Assembly (NCBI RefSeq): GCF_022829545.1
Contig: NZ_JAKSYM010000384.1
Span: 1 to 55,037, forward strand
From: Methylobacterium sp. J-030
Lineage (GTDB): Bacteria; Pseudomonadota; Alphaproteobacteria; Rhizobiales; Beijerinckiaceae
Direction of reading: 5' to 3'
DNA: 55,037 nt
In this document: positions 1 through 8,662 of the stretch, piece after piece
How the letters are laid out: each line of letters opens with the position of its first letter
How positions within the stretch are numbered: the stretch's first letter is position 1
The notes under the pieces: generated by a model
Seen by the model: the letters and a program-made list of their open reading frames with translations, nothing else
What the model was told of the DNA's origin: nothing
Databases searched by the model: none
Made by a program: the position numbers and the translations under genes

Positions 1-93
1 CCGATAGATGTTGGTTGCGCCGGGCACTGCCTCGATCCGATGACCTGCCGCGCGCAGGGCTACCACGGCTTTGAGAATGCGATCTGCGAGCAT
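1..93 (-). CDS. Partial small phage/island protein, cut by the window edge
   Basis: The reading frame starts at an ATG and stays open for 31 codons to the left edge, so the C-terminus is missing. The visible part contains ILKAVVALRAAGHRIEAV, which resembles ILDAASVLRARGHAVEAD in the next gene upstream, so the two look like tandem paralogues of a small cytoplasmic protein. It is the last visible member of a minus-strand series of short genes with gaps or overlaps of ten bases or less. I do not recognise the family. The function is unknown; the context suggests a prophage or integrated element. Confidence 0.5.
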   Translation of the reverse strand, partial: MLADRILKAVVALRAAGHRIEAVPGATNIYR

Positions 94-102
94 GTCCGAG
101 GC

Positions 103-285
103 CTATTGAGCGCGCCCTGGGCCATCTCTCAAACCAGCAAGCACAGCGAGAACCAGCAGCTGTTCGTCGGTGATCCAGTCGGCATCGACATGCCACAGCT
201 CCAAATCCGCATCGGCTTCGACGGCATGACCGCGGGCTCGCAAGACGCTCGCCGCATCAAGAATGGCGTCCTGACTATCGACCAT
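103..285 (-). CDS. Small hypothetical island protein (60 aa)
   Basis: This is a short acidic soluble protein without signal peptide or membrane segment. Its N-terminal half (DAILDAASVLRARGHAVEAD) resembles the partial gene just downstream, suggesting duplication. The ATG start lies 4 bases after the stop of the preceding gene and the stop is 9 bases before the next ATG, which is typical of a polycistronic phage or island segment. No domain was recognised and no function is assigned. Confidence 0.5.
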   Translation of the reverse strand: MVDSQDAILDAASVLRARGHAVEADADLELWHVDADWITDEQLLVLAVLAGLRDGPGRAQ

Positions 286-289
286 CTTG

Positions 290-499
290 CTATGCCAGCG
301 CGATCAGCATCCAGGCGCGCGCCTTCGCCTCGATGTCGGCGGGATCAGCGTGCGGACCGTCAGCAATCGCGCGCTCGACAATCTCCCACGCTGCCGGGAC
401 GCTCAGGCCGATGCCCTGGACGAAACCGCCGAGGCGGGTCAGCAGTCGCTCGCATAGCTGCTTGCCATCTACTCTGGTGTCAGAGTCGCTCAACGCCAT
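290..499 (-). CDS. Small hypothetical island protein (69 aa)
   Basis: I chose the ATG preceded by a GAGAG purine run, giving a protein beginning MALSDSDTR. A longer reading is possible but would overlap the preceding gene more. With this start the overlap with the upstream gene's end is 10 bases, consistent with translational coupling. The product is a soluble, alanine-rich helical protein ending ARAWMLIALA. No recognised domain; it belongs to the small-gene series of the left-hand accessory region. Confidence 0.45.
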   Translation of the reverse strand: MALSDSDTRVDGKQLCERLLTRLGGFVQGIGLSVPAAWEIVERAIADGPHADPADIEAKARAWMLIALA

Positions 500-777
500 C
501 TCTCGTCGGTGCACGCCAAGACGTAGACGACGTGCATGCAGCGAGCCTGCGCGGCTTGCGAGTCCGCGTTGGCCATGCAAGCTCGCATCCCTCGCAGAAA
601 CACCTCTTCATCGATGCCTTCGCGGCTGCCGCACGTAAAAATCGGCTCAAAGCCCTCGAAGCGACTGACCTGCCAGCCGATGAGGATCATCGAGATGAGG
701 CAGAACAGTGCGACGAAGCCCTTGCTATCGTAGAACCAGTGCCGCCTACCGGCATCGGGTCCGATAGTTTCGCTCAT
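490..777 (-). CDS. Small membrane-anchored hypothetical island protein (95 aa)
   Basis: Residues about 21-36 (FVALFCLISMILIGWQ) form one hydrophobic segment near the N-terminus, so the protein is probably anchored with its C-terminal domain outside the cytoplasm. That domain has four cysteines (FTCGS, RACMA, ARCMH, LACTD) that could form disulfides. The ATG overlaps the TGA of the upstream gene in an ATGA arrangement, so the two are coupled. The family is not recognised. A lysis or surface role in a prophage is only a guess. Confidence 0.5.
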   Translation of the reverse strand: MSETIGPDAGRRHWFYDSKGFVALFCLISMILIGWQVSRFEGFEPIFTCGSREGIDEEVFLRGMRACMANADSQAAQARCMHVVYVLACTDERWR

Positions 778-1040
778 CCCTGAACCGGGAAGCCCATGAT
801 GACGGCGGTCATCACCATCGTGCGGCGCAGGCCCGGGCTGCTCGCCTCGTCGGCCAGCAGCTTCTTGGCCTGCGGGTGCATCTCGATCGCCTTGGCGACG
901 TCGATGGTGTGGCCGGACTTGAAGGCGAACGGCGGGGCGTTCTCATTCTTCAGGTAGGCGTCTCTCGCCGCCGCGATCTCCTCGTCTGTCACCTCGGACT
1001 TGCGGCGCAGGTCGCCGACGCTGGGGATCTCTTTAGCCAT
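774..1040 (-). CDS. Small hypothetical phage/island protein (88 aa)
   Basis: I start the gene at the ATG giving MAKEIPSVGDLRRK; 16 additional in-frame codons lie upstream but look like non-coding leader. The protein is charged and helical (DEEIAAARDAYLKNENAPP), with an uncharged C-terminus (MVMTAVIMGFPVQG). It overlaps the next gene by 4 bases (ATGA). No known domain. Its length and tight coupling fit a structural or accessory phage gene, but this is context only. Confidence 0.45.
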   Translation of the reverse strand: MAKEIPSVGDLRRKSEVTDEEIAAARDAYLKNENAPPFAFKSGHTIDVAKAIEMHPQAKKLLADEASSPGLRRTMVMTAVIMGFPVQG

Positions 1041-1112
1041 CTGGGCTGTGCCGCTGCTGTGAGGAAGCCCCGGATCGCCCGGTGGCATTAGTGTTTCGAC
1101 AAGTGGCTCGGT

Positions 1113-1571
1113 TCATAAAGCCGCCCTGACCTCGTCAATCGTCGGTGGCCATCCTCGCGTTCCGATTCGATCCTTCTCACGAATTGGCTTTGTCTGCTCA
1201 CTCCACCAGTGCTCAGCCATCGCCGTCGCGGCCACGAATGAGTGCGAGTACGGAGCCAGTGTGTCCAGCAATTCGGCCAGCTTGCCAGCCCGAACGAACC
1301 ACTCGTTGCGGTGGTGAAGCTTCTCCGAGCGGAAGAAGCTGTGCAGGTGAGCTTCATCGCGCTCGTCGCCCAGAATGTGAGCCTCAAGTCTGACTGGCCA
1401 CGGGCATGAAGTACCGATGGTGCGCACGCGGGCGGTGACGTCTTGCGCCACCCCAACCTTCGTGAAACCCTCGCACGAGACGAAATAAATGAAGCTCGTG
1501 CCGATCCGTCGTGCCACGATTTCTGATCCCGGAAGGTTTGTCGAAAAGCCCGGATTTCTCTTATATATCAA
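1113..1571 (-). CDS. T5orf172/Mug113-type (GIY-YIG-like) domain protein
   Basis: The central part resembles the T5orf172/Mug113 group of GIY-YIG-related nuclease domains: a start strand with FIYFVSCEGFTKVGVAQD (residues about 27-45), then VTARVRTIGTSCPWPVRL, a histidine-containing segment DEAHLHSFFRSEKL and the terminal NEWFVRAGKLAELL. This fold is common in phages and mobile elements and is thought to be a DNA endonuclease. It is the first gene of the minus-strand accessory series and lies next to the tRNA-derived attachment scar. The start could be a few codons downstream because the first 20 residues are not conserved-looking. Family assignment is from pattern recognition only. Confidence 0.65.
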   Translation of the reverse strand: MIYKRNPGFSTNLPGSEIVARRIGTSFIYFVSCEGFTKVGVAQDVTARVRTIGTSCPWPVRLEAHILGDERDEAHLHSFFRSEKLHHRNEWFVRAGKLAELLDTLAPYSHSFVAATAMAEHWWSEQTKPIREKDRIGTRGWPPTIDEVRAAL

Positions 1572-1626
1572 TCAGCGGTTTGCCGCATCGATTTGGGCTA
1601 AGTGATTGATTTTATTCATTTCGACA

Positions 1627-1675
1627 GTGGACTCTGACTCCTCTAGTCCTGGTTCGAATCCAGGTCCCCCAGCCA
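1627..1675 (+). other. 3' fragment of tRNA-Gln(CTG): probable attachment-site scar
   Basis: The segment folds as the 3' half of a tRNA: anticodon loop CTCTGAC with anticodon CTG (1632-1638), stem half TCCTC, T-arm CCTGG-TTCGAAT-CCAGG (1648-1664), acceptor half TCCCCCA, discriminator G and encoded CCA. The 5' anticodon half reads GTGGA where GAGGA would be needed, and no D-arm or 5' acceptor strand lies upstream, so it is not a functional tRNA. tRNA 3' ends are standard targets of tyrosine recombinases. I read this as the repeat left at one end of the element occupying the left edge of the window. Confidence 0.75.
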
Positions 1676-1807
1676 CCGACCAGAAATCCTGTCACCGCTG
1701 AATGATCGAGTCGCCCCGTCCGTCCGCTCGACCGGACTGTGATCGGGGACGATCCGCGCGACACGCGCGCTGCCGCAACATCCTGTCCCCATCGGTTGGT
1801 GCGTGCC

Positions 1808-3157
1808 CTATTCGGGCAGCGGCCGGCCCGTTGTCTCCGGCATGAACCACGGCACGATCAGCCCGATCGCATAAACGCTGGACATCGTCAGAGCCGCGGC
1901 CGCAATGCCGCCGAACGAGGTCACGATCTGCCCGGCGATGATCGGGAAGATCCAGGCGATCAGCCGTGCGCCGTTGAACACGAAGCTCGCCGCGGTCGCC
2001 CGCACGGCCGGCGTGAACAGCTCCACGAGATAGATCGCCATCCATGAGAAGGCGAAGCCCAGGGTGAAGAACCCGTTCAGGAAGGCCAAGCCCATGTAGG
2101 CGCCCAGACCGCCGGTCCAGAGATAGCAGGCGAGCGACGTCGCGATGCAGCCGAAATAGGTGACCACGAGAAAGGCGCGCCGCCCGAGGGCATCGGCCAC
2201 GAAGCCCGAGATCACGTAGGCGGTGATGGCGCCAACGTTGTAGATGATGCCCATCCGCGGGCCCCAGACATTGGCCGGCTCGCCCGCCGCCTTGGCCAGC
2301 CCCTCCGTGTAGGCCGGCAGCCAGGACGAGACCGCCCACCAGCCTACGGTCGTGGCGAAGGACATGGCGGTCGCCAGCAGCACGCGGCGCCGGCTCTCGG
2401 GCTCGCGGAAGATCTCGGCCAGCGTGAACGGCCGCTCGGCCTTGCGGCCGCCGCCGCCCGCATCCTCGGCGGTGGCCGACCAGCGCTGCGCCTTCAGCGC
2501 CTGCATCCACTGCTCGGATTCATCGAGCGCCCGCCGCAGGTACAGGCAGACGAAGGCCGGCAGGGCGCCGAGCGCGAACATGATGCGCCAGGATTGATCA
2601 CCCATCGGGTTGGTGGCGGCCAGCACGGCCCACACGATGGCGGCCAGCACCGCGCCGCCGCCGAACCCCGATTGCAGGAAGCCGCACCCCTTCGGCCGCG
2701 CCCGGTTCGGCCACGTCTCGGCCACGAGGGCGATACCGGTGGACCATTCCGAACCGATGGCGAGGCCCGTGATGAAGCGCAGGAGTGCGAGCTGCGTGAA
2801 GCTCTCCGCGAAGGCCGTCAGCCCGGTGAAGATGGCGTAGCCGAGGATCGAGATCATCATCATGCGCTTGCGGCCGATGTAGTCGGCCGCGATGCCGCCA
2901 ATCAGGCCGCCGAGCCCCCAGCCGAGCAGCGTGATGCCGATGGCGAGCCCGACATAGAAGGCGGGTGTCTGGGCCTGCTCGGGGGTCAGGATGGTGTTGA
3001 GCGCAGGCCGCAGGGCGTAGACCAGGGCGACCGCCTCGTAGCCGTCGAAGATCCAGCCGAGATAGCTGCCCCACAGGATCCGCCAGTGCCGCCGGGTCAG
3101 GCCCGCATGCCACGGCGCGTCGGCATCCTCGCGCAGCAGCGCCCCGCTCGAACTCAT
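1808..3157 (-). CDS. MFS transporter (organic-acid/sugar-acid:H+ symporter-like)
   Basis: The 449-residue protein has about 12 hydrophobic segments and the major facilitator signature loop GGIAADYIGRKR between helices 2 and 3, with a related ALGRRAFLV loop in the second half. The N-terminus (WRILWGSYLGWIFDGYEAVAL) is typical of MFS carriers for carboxylates, aromatic acids or sialate. It should act in the inner membrane as a proton-coupled importer. It lies 123 bases downstream of an aconitase-family gene in the same direction, so the pair may be co-transcribed and the substrate may be a tricarboxylate or other organic acid. The substrate is not readable from sequence. Confidence 0.85.
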   Translation of the reverse strand: MSSSGALLREDADAPWHAGLTRRHWRILWGSYLGWIFDGYEAVALVYALRPALNTILTPEQAQTPAFYVGLAIGITLLGWGLGGLIGGIAADYIGRKRMMMISILGYAIFTGLTAFAESFTQLALLRFITGLAIGSEWSTGIALVAETWPNRARPKGCGFLQSGFGGGAVLAAIVWAVLAATNPMGDQSWRIMFALGALPAFVCLYLRRALDESEQWMQALKAQRWSATAEDAGGGGRKAERPFTLAEIFREPESRRRVLLATAMSFATTVGWWAVSSWLPAYTEGLAKAAGEPANVWGPRMGIIYNVGAITAYVISGFVADALGRRAFLVVTYFGCIATSLACYLWTGGLGAYMGLAFLNGFFTLGFAFSWMAIYLVELFTPAVRATAASFVFNGARLIAWIFPIIAGQIVTSFGGIAAAALTMSSVYAIGLIVPWFMPETTGRPLPE

Positions 3158-3280
3158 GGTCGCCTCCCGGTGGTGGGGCTCGCAGCCCTTCGTATCGCGC
3201 GCTCTATCACCGAACCGGTGCCGATGGAGAATGCGGGTCGCGCTGGTCCGCGCACCCTGAACGCGGGTGGATCCCTGCGG

Positions 3281-5254
3281 TCAGGCGACCGTGCGGGCCG
3301 GCTCGGCCTGGATGCGGGCCCGCAGCCAGTTGATGACGCCCCCCGCGAGCAGAACCTCGATCTGCCGCGGCGACAGGTCGTGCCGCATCGGGATCGTATC
3401 CGTCCCACCGCGGACCCGCGCCGTGATCTCCCGGCCAGCCGCCAGGGCCTCGGCGACGCCGCTGATCTCGATCATGTCGCCGAGGTCGAGGCGGTCGTAA
3501 TCGGACGGATCCTGGAAGGTCAGGGGCAGGACGCCGAAATTCACCAGGTTCTGCCAGTGGATCCGGGCGAAACTCTTGTCCAGCACGACCTCCAGGCCGA
3601 GATACCGCGGGGCGAGCGCCGCGTTCTCGCGGCTCGAACCCTGCCCGTAGTTCAGGCCGCCCAGGATGGCGTGCCCGGCGCGCTCCTTGCCGCCCTGCTT
3701 CGCCCGCTTCGGGTAGCTGTCGTCGATCGGCTCGAAGGTGAATTCGCTAGTCTTCGGGATGTTCGACCAGTACGGCATCACCCGGGCGCCCGCCGGCATG
3801 ATGTCGTCGGTGGAGATGTCGTCACCGGTCTTCAGCATCACCGGCACGCGGATATCGGCGCCAAGCTTGCCGAGATCAGGCAGCGTCGTGATGTTCTCGG
3901 ATTTCTCCAGGCGGACCGCGCGGGCCTCCGCCTCGGCCAAGGGCGCCACCAGCATCGTCGTGTTGCCCGGAACCATGGTGGGCGGCGCGATCCGGGGATA
4001 GGGCATGTCGAGCGTGCGCGGATCGGTGATGACGCCCGTGAGCGCCGAGGCCGCGGCCGTCTCCGGGCTGCACAGGAACACGCTGTCCTCGCGGGTGCCG
4101 GACCGGCCGGGGAAGTTGCGCGGCACCGTCCGCAGGGAGTTGCGCCCCGAGGCCGGGGCCTGGCCCATGCCGATGCAGCCGTTGCAGCCGGCTTGGTGGA
4201 CCCGCGCACCGGCGTGGATCAGGTCGGAGAGCTGGCCGTCCCGGATCAGCGTCTCCAGCACGACCCGGGTCGAGGGGTTGATGTCGAACGACACCCGGTC
4301 GTGGGCGTTGCGACCCTTCACGATGGCGGCCGCCACGGCGAAGTCGCGGAACCCCGGATTGGCCGAGGAGCCGATGTAAGCCTGGTAGATCTCGGTGCCG
4401 GCCACTTCCGAGACCGGCACGACGTTGCCCGGGCTCGACGGCTTGGCGATCATCGGCACGAGCGCGGACAGGTCGACCTCGTCATGATCGTCGTAGGTCG
4501 CGCCCGCGTCGGCGGCGAGCGGCGTCCAGTCGCCGCCGCGCCCGACGCCGTCGAGGAAGGCCTTCGTCGCTTCGTCGGAGGGGAACACGCTCGTGGTGGC
4601 GCCCATCTCGGCGCCCATGTTGGCGATGACGTGCCGGTCCATGGCGGTCAGGCCCTCCAGGCCCGGCCCGTAATACTCGATGATCCGGCCGAACCCGCCC
4701 TCGACCCCGTGTCGGCCGAGCAGCGTCAGGATCACGTCCTTGGCGCTCACCCAGTCGGGCAGCGTCCCGGTGAGCTTCACGCCCCAGACCCGGGGCATGC
4801 GCAGTTGCAGCGGCTCCCCCGCCATGGCGAGCGCCACCTCGACGCCGCCGGCCCCGAAGGCCAACATGCCGAGCGATCCGGCCGCGGGCGTGTGGCTGTC
4901 GGAGCCGACCAGCGTCTGTCCGGGCTTGCCGAAGCTCTGCATGTGGACGGGGTGGCTGATGCCGTTGCCCGGCCGGGAATACCAGACGCCGAAGCGTCGG
5001 CAGGCCGAGCGCAGGAACATGTGCTCGTCGGCGTTGAGCTGGTCGTTCTGCACCAGGTTGTGGTCGATATACTGCGCGGCCAGCCCGACCTTCACGCGCT
5101 CGACGCCCATCGCCTCCAGTTCGAGCATGACGAGGCCGCCGAGCACGTCCTGCAGGAGGGTCTGATCGATCCGCAGCGCGATCTCGCCGCCGGGTGTGAG
5201 ATCGCCCGCGACGAGGTGCGACCGAACGAGCTTCTGCGTCAGGTTCAACGCCAA
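3281..5254 (-). CDS. Aconitate hydratase family protein, about 657 aa type
   Basis: An aconitase-superfamily iron-sulfur hydratase of the short (about 650 residue) type. Visible motifs are VGSDSHTPAAGSLG (about residue 116), QAGCNGCIGMGQ (cluster cysteines 357 and 360) and the C-terminal swivel domain with GLNYGQGSSRE. I chose the TTG start because GGGGAGG lies just upstream of it; an ATG 17 codons further up has no such site. The third canonical ligand, the cysteine of GSCTNS in aconitases, is replaced: the protein reads IGSSANPG (about 294). Members normally interconvert citrate and isocitrate or related tricarboxylates. The downstream MFS gene suggests a specific organic-acid pathway. An alternative is a paralogue acting on a different hydroxyacid. 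Confidence 0.85.
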   Translation of the reverse strand: MALNLTQKLVRSHLVAGDLTPGGEIALRIDQTLLQDVLGGLVMLELEAMGVERVKVGLAAQYIDHNLVQNDQLNADEHMFLRSACRRFGVWYSRPGNGISHPVHMQSFGKPGQTLVGSDSHTPAAGSLGMLAFGAGGVEVALAMAGEPLQLRMPRVWGVKLTGTLPDWVSAKDVILTLLGRHGVEGGFGRIIEYYGPGLEGLTAMDRHVIANMGAEMGATTSVFPSDEATKAFLDGVGRGGDWTPLAADAGATYDDHDEVDLSALVPMIAKPSSPGNVVPVSEVAGTEIYQAYIGSSANPGFRDFAVAAAIVKGRNAHDRVSFDINPSTRVVLETLIRDGQLSDLIHAGARVHQAGCNGCIGMGQAPASGRNSLRTVPRNFPGRSGTREDSVFLCSPETAAASALTGVITDPRTLDMPYPRIAPPTMVPGNTTMLVAPLAEAEARAVRLEKSENITTLPDLGKLGADIRVPVMLKTGDDISTDDIMPAGARVMPYWSNIPKTSEFTFEPIDDSYPKRAKQGGKERAGHAILGGLNYGQGSSRENAALAPRYLGLEVVLDKSFARIHWQNLVNFGVLPLTFQDPSDYDRLDLGDMIEISGVAEALAAGREITARVRGGTDTIPMRHDLSPRQIEVLLAGGVINWLRARIQAEPARTVA

Positions 5255-5784
5255 CGGATCGCCTCCCCGCCTAGCGGTCGGCGAAACCCGTCCGACCGCG
5301 GCCATCGCAATGGTGCGGTCAGACTAGTGTCGCGTCGAAACCGCGGAAGGCGACACGGTGACAAGGGCCGCTTTGTGTTGAGCTTGACGGCACGGAAACA
5401 GCTGCCACCGAGGCAGCGTATTCGGCCGCTGATCAGAGGGTCGTCACCGTCGACTGGGCGGCGTGGCGGACCCGTGCGATCGAGGCCGGCGCAGGCCGAT
5501 CGCCGGTGGAGATCTCGAAGGTTCGACCTCCGCCGCTGCGGGCATGTCACGCATTCCGCGCGATCCCGCAGACCGTCATCGCGCCCGAACGGTTCGTCGT
5601 CACGGGTCAGCACCGTGAACCATCCGGCGCGTCGGTGCACGGTGTCGCGGGCGATCTCGACTACACCTGCTCACATTGTCGCGAAGCTGTTACCTGTCTT
5701 TGTCGCCGCTCGACTTGAGATCACGCCGGGTCGCGCCATCCTGCGCTCTCGATCGGCCGCAAGAGCTGATCCTGGAGGACCCTC
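5255..5784. other. Intergenic region between divergent genes
   Basis: This gap separates the divergent aconitase and fatty-acid transporter genes. It should hold both promoters. Several short open frames cross it but none has plausible codon use plus a ribosome binding site. The only clear signal is GGAGG just upstream of the transporter start, near 5776. I see no tRNA, repeat or recognisable remnant. Confidence 0.5.
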
Positions 5785-7248
5785 ATGGCGACCGTCCCGG
5801 CCGATTCTGCGCGCAAAGTCGGCTCCGCCGCTGTCGGTCCGGGTACTGGGGGATCGCTGGAACGGCTCGGGGTCCGGTTCACCAACTGGGCGGAACGCTG
5901 GTTCCCGGACGCCTTCATCTTCGTGGCCATCGCCGTCGTCATCGTGGCCCTCGGCGCCCTGGCCAACGGCGCGCCGCCCGCCGCCATCGCCAAGAGCTTC
6001 GGCGACGGCTTCTGGAGCCTGATTCCCTTCACCATGCAGATGGCCTTCGTGACGATCGGCGGCTACGTCGTGGCCACGTCGCCGCCCGTGCAGGCGCTGA
6101 TCGAGCGGCTGGCGCTGGTGCCCAAGACCGGACGCGGCGCGGTTGGGTTCGTGGCCGGCGCGACGATGATCTCGTCCTTCCTCAGTTGGGGGCTGAGCCT
6201 GATCTTCGGCGGCCTGCTCGTCCGGGCCCTCGCCCGGCGCACCGACCTTCGGATGGACTACCGGGCCGCGGGCGCGGCCGCCTATCTCGGGCTCGGCGCG
6301 ACCTGGGCACTCGGTCTCAGCTCCTCGGCGGCGCAGTTGCAGGCGAACCCGGCGAGCCTCACCAAGAACCTGCTCGCCATCTCCGGCGTGATCCCGTTCA
6401 GCGAGACGATCTTCCTCTGGCAGTCGATGCTGATCGCCGCGATCCTGTTCGTGGTCTCGATCGCCATCGCGTACGCCTCCGCGCCCCGCCGGGAGACGGC
6501 CGTCACCGCCGAGGCGATGGGCGTCCCGGTCGCCCGCGAGACCAACGCCATCCCGCCCGCGCGCCAGCCCGGCGAATGGCTGGAGCACTCGCCGCTCCTC
6601 ACCATCCTGCTCGTGGTGATCGCGGGCGGCTGGATCGTGCAGGAATTCGCCCGCCAATCCTGGATCGTGGCAATCTCGAACCTGAACACCTACAACCTGC
6701 TGTTCCTCACCCTCGGCCTGCTGCTGCATTGGCGGCCGAAGCGCTTCCTCGTGGCGGTGGCGAAATCGGTGCCGGCCACCGCGGGCATCCTGATCCAGTA
6801 CCCGCTCTACGCGGCGATCAGCGGCATGCTGACCGGACCGAAGAACGCCGCCGGCGCCTCCGCGTCGGACGCGATCACCCATGCATTCGTGAATCTCAAC
6901 ACCACCGGCACCTTCCCGCTGACCATGGGCGTCTACTCGGCGATCCTCGGCTTCTTCGTGCCCTCGGGCGGCGGGAAATGGCTCCTGGAGGCGCCCTATG
7001 TGCTGCAGGCCGCCAACGAGCTGAAGGTCCATCTCGGCTGGGCGGTGATGATCTACAACGCCGCCGAGGCGCTGCCGAACCTGATCAACCCGTTCTGGAT
7101 GCTGCCGCTCGTCGGCATCCTCGGCCTGAAGGCGCGCGACATCGTCGGCTTCAGCTTCCTGCAGTTGATCGTACACCTGCCGCTGGTGCTGTTCCTGCTC
7201 TGGGCGCTGGCCTTCACGCTGACCTATCATCCGCCGGTGATGCCCTGA
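5785..7248 (+). CDS. Short-chain fatty acid transporter, AtoE family
   Basis: The 487-residue inner-membrane protein resembles the AtoE/short-chain fatty acid transporter family: LERLGVRFTNWAERWFPDAF at the N-terminus, long hydrophobic helices, the conserved SFLSWGLSLIFGGLL stretch, NTYNLLFL and FFVPSGGGKW. Family members import butyrate and related short-chain acids with protons. The ATG follows GGAGG at a normal distance. A cytoplasmic linker (about residues 230-260) separates two helical halves. No acyl-CoA transferase or thiolase gene lies beside it here, so substrate specificity remains inferred from the family. Confidence 0.85.
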   Translation: MATVPADSARKVGSAAVGPGTGGSLERLGVRFTNWAERWFPDAFIFVAIAVVIVALGALANGAPPAAIAKSFGDGFWSLIPFTMQMAFVTIGGYVVATSPPVQALIERLALVPKTGRGAVGFVAGATMISSFLSWGLSLIFGGLLVRALARRTDLRMDYRAAGAAAYLGLGATWALGLSSSAAQLQANPASLTKNLLAISGVIPFSETIFLWQSMLIAAILFVVSIAIAYASAPRRETAVTAEAMGVPVARETNAIPPARQPGEWLEHSPLLTILLVVIAGGWIVQEFARQSWIVAISNLNTYNLLFLTLGLLLHWRPKRFLVAVAKSVPATAGILIQYPLYAAISGMLTGPKNAAGASASDAITHAFVNLNTTGTFPLTMGVYSAILGFFVPSGGGKWLLEAPYVLQAANELKVHLGWAVMIYNAAEALPNLINPFWMLPLVGILGLKARDIVGFSFLQLIVHLPLVLFLLWALAFTLTYHPPVMP

Positions 7249-7464
7249 CGCGGCACCGCGGCGACCGGGATAGGCACCGGCCGTGCGATTGAGCTGGCGC
7301 CCGGAAGCCGAGTTTCCGAGAACCGGTCCGCCGCCCGGCGCCGGCACCGCACGCGGTCCGCTGGCCGCCTGACGATCTCCTCCCCGATCGCTCAGGCGCG
7401 GATCCCCCGCCCATGTCCATCGTCGTTTCCGGCAGCGCCCCCCGGCTATGGGGCGGGCACCGCG

Positions 7465-8662
7465 TTGCGTGCCTCGCGCAAGGCGGTCTACCGCGCCGTC
7501 TGGCACTGGCTCTTCTACGCGGGTCTTCCCGGTCTTCCGTTCCTGGTCATGCTGTCGGCGACGGGCTCGCTCTACCTGGTCAAGGACGAGATCAACGGCA
7601 GCCTGTTCGCTTACCGGACGCGCGTTCCCGCCCGCGCAACGCCGCTGCTGGAACCGGATCGCCTGATCTTCAACGGGATGCAGGCCGCGCCGGACGCCGT
7701 GCCGGTGTCGTACACCGATCCGCCGACGTCCGAGACCTCCGCCCTGGTTACCCTGGCATCCGGGGATCACAGGATCCTCGTTCACCTGGATCCCTACACG
7801 GCAACGTGCTCGACCGTGTGGCCCGCGACCGAGAATTCGTGGTGGTCCTGCACAGGCTCCACAGCTTCGCCTATCTCGGTCCGATCGCGGACGGGGTGAT
7901 CGCGGTGGTGGCGGGCTTCGCGGTCATCCTGGTGGTGACCGGCGGCTACCTGTGGTGGCCGCGCGGAACGCCGCGCCGGCGGGTCTGGTGGCGCGATCTC
8001 CACGCCGTCACCGGCTTCCTGGCCGGGGGCGGGCTCCTCTTCCTGGCCCTTATCGATCTGGTGGGGGGCAGCACCTGCGCGGCTGGTCGAACGAAGCGGG
8101 CCTCGGCCCGCCCGCCGTCCTCCGGGCGCACCGGCCGGTCTCGACGGTGCCGCTGCGCGACAGGCTGACCGATCCGGGCTGGACCCTGGAGGACGCGCCG
8201 GTTCCGCACTCCGAGTCCGCCGATCCCGCCGCCGCGACGCTCGGGATCGACCGGACTGCGGCGATCCTCAGCCAGCGCGGGATGCCGCGCGGCTACGAAC
8301 TCGCCCTGCCGGTCGGAGCCGACGTGGTCTACCCCGCCTCCGTCTATCCCCGCGACGCCACCCGGCAGCGGGTGATTGCCCTCGATCAATAGACCGGCGC
8401 GCCGCACCTCGATGTTCGCTTCGCCGATCTCGGCCCGGTTGGTCAGGCGATCCAGTATGGGATCGGCATTCATAAGGGTGAACATTGGGGCCGCGCGAAC
8501 CAATTCGCCATGCTGGCCTTCTGCCTCCCCACCATGCTGCTTGCCGCCACTGCGGGGACCATGTGGTGGAAGCGTCGGCCGCCCGGCGGCCTCGGCGTGC
8601 CGTCCTGGCCGTGGGACCCTCGCCCTGCTGCTCGCCGGCATCCCCATCCCCGCACTCACGGT
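7465..8662 (+). pseudogene. Decayed PepSY-associated membrane protein gene
   Basis: Fragments in three frames line up in order as one PepSY-TM iron-uptake type protein: YRAVWHWLFYAGLPGLPF, then RDREFVVVLHRLHSFAYLGP and GGYLWWPRG, then GQHLRGWSNEAGLGP through RQRVIALDQ, then HWGRANQFAMLAFCLP and GTMWWKRRPP, and a last hydrophobic piece LALLLAGIPIPALTV. Frameshifts fall near 7803, 8064 and 8612, and an in-frame TAG stops the third part at 8390-8392. Such proteins usually sit beside TonB-dependent siderophore receptors and may reduce ferric siderophores. The broken receptor end immediately downstream fits that context. The locus is clearly non-functional as one protein. Confidence 0.85.

Noticed and set aside
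1595..1675. A complete tRNA-Gln beginning with TGGGCTA near 1595
   Set aside because: The upstream bases do not form a D-arm and pair poorly with the acceptor TCCCCCA; only the 3' half is tRNA-like.
2594..6022. A 1142-codon open frame on the plus strand
   Set aside because: It runs antisense across the MFS and aconitase genes, has no family pattern and an extreme Arg/Gly/Asp composition typical of high-GC antisense frames.
5671..7785. A 704-codon open frame on the minus strand
   Set aside because: It lies antisense to the AtoE-type transporter, whose membrane helices and family motifs are clear; the antisense product is low-complexity Arg/Gly/Asp.
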